The position numbers and the translations under genes are program-made. From positions 1-64,000 of the forward strand of contig JAEWYT010000196.1 of NCBI GenBank assembly GCA_023458595.1: a stretch of DNA of 64,000 bases. The letters run 5' to 3'. This document shows, in pieces, positions 61,529-64,000 of this stretch. The notes under the pieces are model-generated. The model ran no database searches, had not been told where the DNA came from, and saw only the letters and a program-made list of their open reading frames with translations. Numbering within the stretch: the stretch's first letter is position 1; each line of letters starts with the position of its first letter. Origin of the DNA: Pseudomonadota bacterium (lineage in GTDB: Bacteria > Pseudomonadota > Alphaproteobacteria > Rhizobiales > Tepidamorphaceae).

Positions 61529-62329
61529 ATGCAAACCGTCGACAAGGCGATGAAACTGCTGGACTTCTTCACGCCCGCCGAGCCGGAGATCGGCCTGAGC
61601 GACCTTTCCCGCCTCGCCGGCTACGACAAGGCGGCGACCCGCCGCTTCCTCGTCGCGCTGCAGAAGCACGCCTTCATCGAGCAGAACCCGGCCAACCGGA
61701 AGTACCGCCTCGGCGCGGCCTTCCTGCATTTCGCGCAGGTGCGCGAGGCGACGCTGCCGCTCTCCTCCGTCGTCTTGCCGCTGCTCGACGCGCTGACGGA
61801 GAAGACCGGCGAGACGTCGCACGCCTCGCACTATTCGGCCACGGCATCGGGCGGCGCCCTGATCACGATCGGCGTCCGGGAATCGACCCGGGCGACGCGC
61901 GTCCACATGGACCCTTCCGAAGCCCTGCCGCTGCACGCGACCGCCTCCGGCCTCGCCACCCTCGCCTTCGGGCCGGAAGGGCGGATCGGAGAAGCGATCG
62001 CGGCCGGGCTCGCGCCGCATACGAAACACACGATCACCAGCGCGGCGAAGCTGCGCAAGACGGTCGCCGAAATCCGCCAGACCGGATACGCGATCGCCGG
62101 GCAAAGCTTCGAGGACGAGGTGACGGGCATCGCCATGCCGTTCTTCGACGGCGCGGGGCTCGCCGTCGGGGCGCTCGCGGTCGCCACGCCCTCCTCGCGC
62201 ATGACGGCGAAGCTGCAGGACCTGATCGTCGGCGCGCTCCACCGCGCAGTGACGGCCGCGACGCGCGGGATCGGGGGCGTGGCGAACCCGGATTTCCTGG
62301 CGGCCCTCGGCGACAGGCGGGCGGCATGA
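61529..62329 (+). CDS. IclR-family transcriptional regulator
   Basis: A 266-residue regulator from ATG 61529 (MQTVDKAMKLLDFF), with AGGAAAG upstream; ATG 61496 lacks a ribosome site. The N-terminal winged helix covers residues 5-65 (IGLSDLSRLAGYDKAATRRFLV). The effector domain follows from about residue 75 (HASHYSATASGG; PLHATASGLA; FEDEVTGIAMPFFD). It is divergent from the aldehyde dehydrogenase gene and is the first gene of a coupled run with a HAD hydrolase and an aminotransferase. The effector is unknown. Confidence 0.9.
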   Translation: MQTVDKAMKLLDFFTPAEPEIGLSDLSRLAGYDKAATRRFLVALQKHAFIEQNPANRKYRLGAAFLHFAQVREATLPLSSVVLPLLDALTEKTGETSHASHYSATASGGALITIGVRESTRATRVHMDPSEALPLHATASGLATLAFGPEGRIGEAIAAGLAPHTKHTITSAAKLRKTVAEIRQTGYAIAGQSFEDEVTGIAMPFFDGAGLAVGALAVATPSSRMTAKLQDLIVGALHRAVTAATRGIGGVANPDFLAALGDRRAA

Positions 62330-63003
62330 GCGATCCGGCGCAGGCTCTCGTCCTCGATTTCGGCGGCGTCGTCACCAAGACGATGTTCGAGACCCATGCC
62401 GAGACCGAAAAGGCGCTGGGACTGCCCTTCGGCACGCTGACCTGGCGCGGGCCGTTCGATCCGGACCATGACCCGCTGTGGCGGCGGATGCAGGCCGGCG
62501 AGATCAGCGAGCGCGACTACTGGTTCTCCCGCACCCGCGAGGTCGGCGACCTCGTCGGCGAACGGTGGGAACGGATGGACCAGATGCTGCGGCGCGCCCG
62601 CGGCGCCGACCTGATGCAGTCGGTCCGACCCGAGGCGCTCGAAGCGATCGGTACGGCCAAGGCGGCGGGCAAGCGGCTCGCGATCCTGTCGAACGAGCTC
62701 GACCTGTTCTACGGCGCGGATTTCCGCGACAAGCTGCCGTTCCTAAAGGATTTCGAGCTGATCGTGGACGCGACCTACACGAAGATCCTGAAGCCCGACC
62801 CGCGCGCCTATCGTCTAGTCACCGAAGGCCTGGACTTGCAGGCCGGAGACTGCGTCTTCGTCGACGACCAGCTCAGGAACGTCCGCGGCGCGGAAGCCGT
62901 CGGCATGCGGACCGTCCATTTCGACGTGCGCGACCCGCAAGGCGGCTACGCCCGCGCGCTTTCCCTTCTCGGCATCGAAACCCGCTCGGAGGCTTCGACA
63001 TGA
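62326..63003 (+). CDS. HAD-superfamily hydrolase (subfamily IA)
   Basis: A 225-residue phosphatase-type protein. Motif I, VLDFGGVVTK, has Gly where many members have the second Asp (DxD), so it may be a HAD variant with altered chemistry. The other motifs are LAILSNEL (motif II), ILKPDPRAY (motif III lysine) and FVDDQLRNV (motif IV). The ATG overlaps the IclR TGA (ATGA). The next gene starts in the same way, so the three genes look translationally linked. Its substrate is unknown. Confidence 0.87.
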   Translation: MSDPAQALVLDFGGVVTKTMFETHAETEKALGLPFGTLTWRGPFDPDHDPLWRRMQAGEISERDYWFSRTREVGDLVGERWERMDQMLRRARGADLMQSVRPEALEAIGTAKAAGKRLAILSNELDLFYGADFRDKLPFLKDFELIVDATYTKILKPDPRAYRLVTEGLDLQAGDCVFVDDQLRNVRGAEAVGMRTVHFDVRDPQGGYARALSLLGIETRSEAST

Positions 63004-64000
63004 ACCAGCACGACTCCAATTTCCTTAAAGAAAACAACGCCCGCCACATGTGGCATCCGATGGCGCATCCCGCCGAGATGCTGGCAAATCCGCCGAAGGT
63101 GCTGACGGCGGCCGAGGGCGTGACGCTGACCGACGTCGACGGGCACAGGACGCTCGACGCGGTAGGCGGCCTTTGGAACGTCAACCTCGGCTATTCCTGC
63201 GATCCGGTGAAGAAGGCGATCGCCGAACAGCTCGACGCCCTGCCCTACTACTCCGCCTTCCGCGGCACCTCGACGGGGCCGGCGATCGAGCTCTCCTACA
63301 TGCTGTCGGAATGGTTCGCGCCGGACGGGCTCGTGCGCTCGTTCTTCACCTCCGGCGGCTCCGACAGCGTCGAGACGGCGCTGAGGCTTGCCCGCCAGTA
63401 CCACAAGATCCGCGGCGACCGGGACCGCACCAAGTTCCTGAGCCTGAAGAAGGGCTACCACGGCACCCATTTCGGCGGGGCGTCGGTCAACGGCAACGCC
63501 AATTTCCGCCGCAACTACGAGCCGCTGCTGCCGGGCTGCTTCCACATCCCCGCCCCCCACACCTACCGTAATCCGTTCAACGAGGCGGACCCGGAGAAGC
63601 TCGCGGCCCTGTGCGCGCAGGGGCTGGAGGACGAGATCGTGTTCCAGGGGCCGGACACGGTCGCCGCCTTCATCATGGAGCCGGTGCTCGGTGCAGGCGG
63701 CGTGATCGTGCCGCATGCGAGCTTCATGCCGAAGGTGCGCGAGATCTGCGACAGGCACGGCGTGCTGCTGATCGCCGACGAGGTGATCACCGCGTTCGGG
63801 CGCACCGGCGGCTGGACGGGCTGCAGGCTGTGGGGCGTGAAACCCGACCTGATGACGATCGCCAAGGCGATCACCAACGGCTACTTCCCCTTCGGCGCGG
63901 TGATGATCTCCGAAAAGGTCGCGGACGCCTTCGAGAGCAACAAGGACGCCTTCGGCAACATCGGCCACGGCTATACCTACTCCGGCCATCCGGTCGGCTG
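63000..64000 (+). CDS. class III (omega) aminotransferase, 3' end cut by window edge
   Basis: PLP-dependent aminotransferase of the omega-amino acid:pyruvate type. The 333 codons seen start MNQHDSNFLKENNARHMWHPM. They include VGGLWNVNLGYSC, FTSGGSDSVETALRLARQYH, KGYHGTHFG, LIADEVITAFGRTG and the PLP-lysine region TIAKAITNGYFP. No fault is visible up to the edge. The ATG overlaps the HAD stop by four bases (ATGA). With the divergent aldehyde dehydrogenase, it would form an amine-to-acid route. Confidence 0.92.
   Translation, partial: MNQHDSNFLKENNARHMWHPMAHPAEMLANPPKVLTAAEGVTLTDVDGHRTLDAVGGLWNVNLGYSCDPVKKAIAEQLDALPYYSAFRGTSTGPAIELSYMLSEWFAPDGLVRSFFTSGGSDSVETALRLARQYHKIRGDRDRTKFLSLKKGYHGTHFGGASVNGNANFRRNYEPLLPGCFHIPAPHTYRNPFNEADPEKLAALCAQGLEDEIVFQGPDTVAAFIMEPVLGAGGVIVPHASFMPKVREICDRHGVLLIADEVITAFGRTGGWTGCRLWGVKPDLMTIAKAITNGYFPFGAVMISEKVADAFESNKDAFGNIGHGYTYSGHPVG

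Overview
This window is a high-GC chromosomal segment from an alphaproteobacterium, most likely a member of the Hyphomicrobiales. The evidence is the LdtR/L,D-transpeptidase pair, Porin_2-type porins, the order acpS-lepB-rnc-era-recO, the Bpt leucyltransferase, and REP-like palindromes of a kind seen across this order. No rRNA, tRNA, CRISPR array, phage or complete insertion sequence was found.

Left part (1-10.5 kb): the truncated glyA, a DUF6898 gene coupled to a YcbB-type L,D-transpeptidase, and its MarR-type regulator ldtR. Next comes a valine-degradation cluster on the minus strand (mmsA, isobutyryl-CoA dehydrogenase, 3-hydroxyisobutyryl-CoA hydrolase, a small membrane protein, mmsB), with a divergent LysR regulator. 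REP-like palindromes sit in its internal gaps. From 10.8 to 18.2 kb lie hemB, an AT-rich orphan gene, an AraC/LysE divergent pair, threonine ammonia-lyase, an SLC13 permease and bpt.

The core part (18.2-38.5 kb) is housekeeping. It holds panB-panC, parC, a second L,D-transpeptidase, DUF2062-pdxJ-acpS-lepB-rnc-era-recO, pyrE, rsh and rpoZ. A NYN-domain protein and a family-5 uracil-DNA glycosylase run the other way, followed by smpB, dapA, a soluble lytic transglycosylase and an alpha/beta hydrolase. Many junctions are 1-4 base stop/start overlaps, which suggests translational coupling.

The right part (39-64 kb) is envelope and catabolic. Two tandem Porin_2 paralogs each end in a strong terminator. 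A homoprotocatechuate (3,4-dihydroxyphenylacetate) cluster holds hpaR, hpaE, hpaF and two unrelated ring-cleaving dioxygenases, one type I and one type III. A lone molybdopterin hydroxylase subunit and a secreted beta-helix protein with a structured leader follow. Then come a GST, a VOC protein and a TRAP transporter grouped with a PaaK-like CoA ligase, a citryl-CoA-lyase-like protein and a divergent GntR regulator. The end holds a UPF0261 protein, an aldehyde dehydrogenase, and an IclR-HAD-aminotransferase operon cut by the window edge.

The most unusual items are the paired analogous dioxygenases, the TRAP/ligase/lyase module, the three-way-junction leader before the beta-helix gene, a REP palindrome with further hairpins nested in one arm, and the AT-rich orphan. 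All functional statements rest on motif and family recognition by eye, with no database search.
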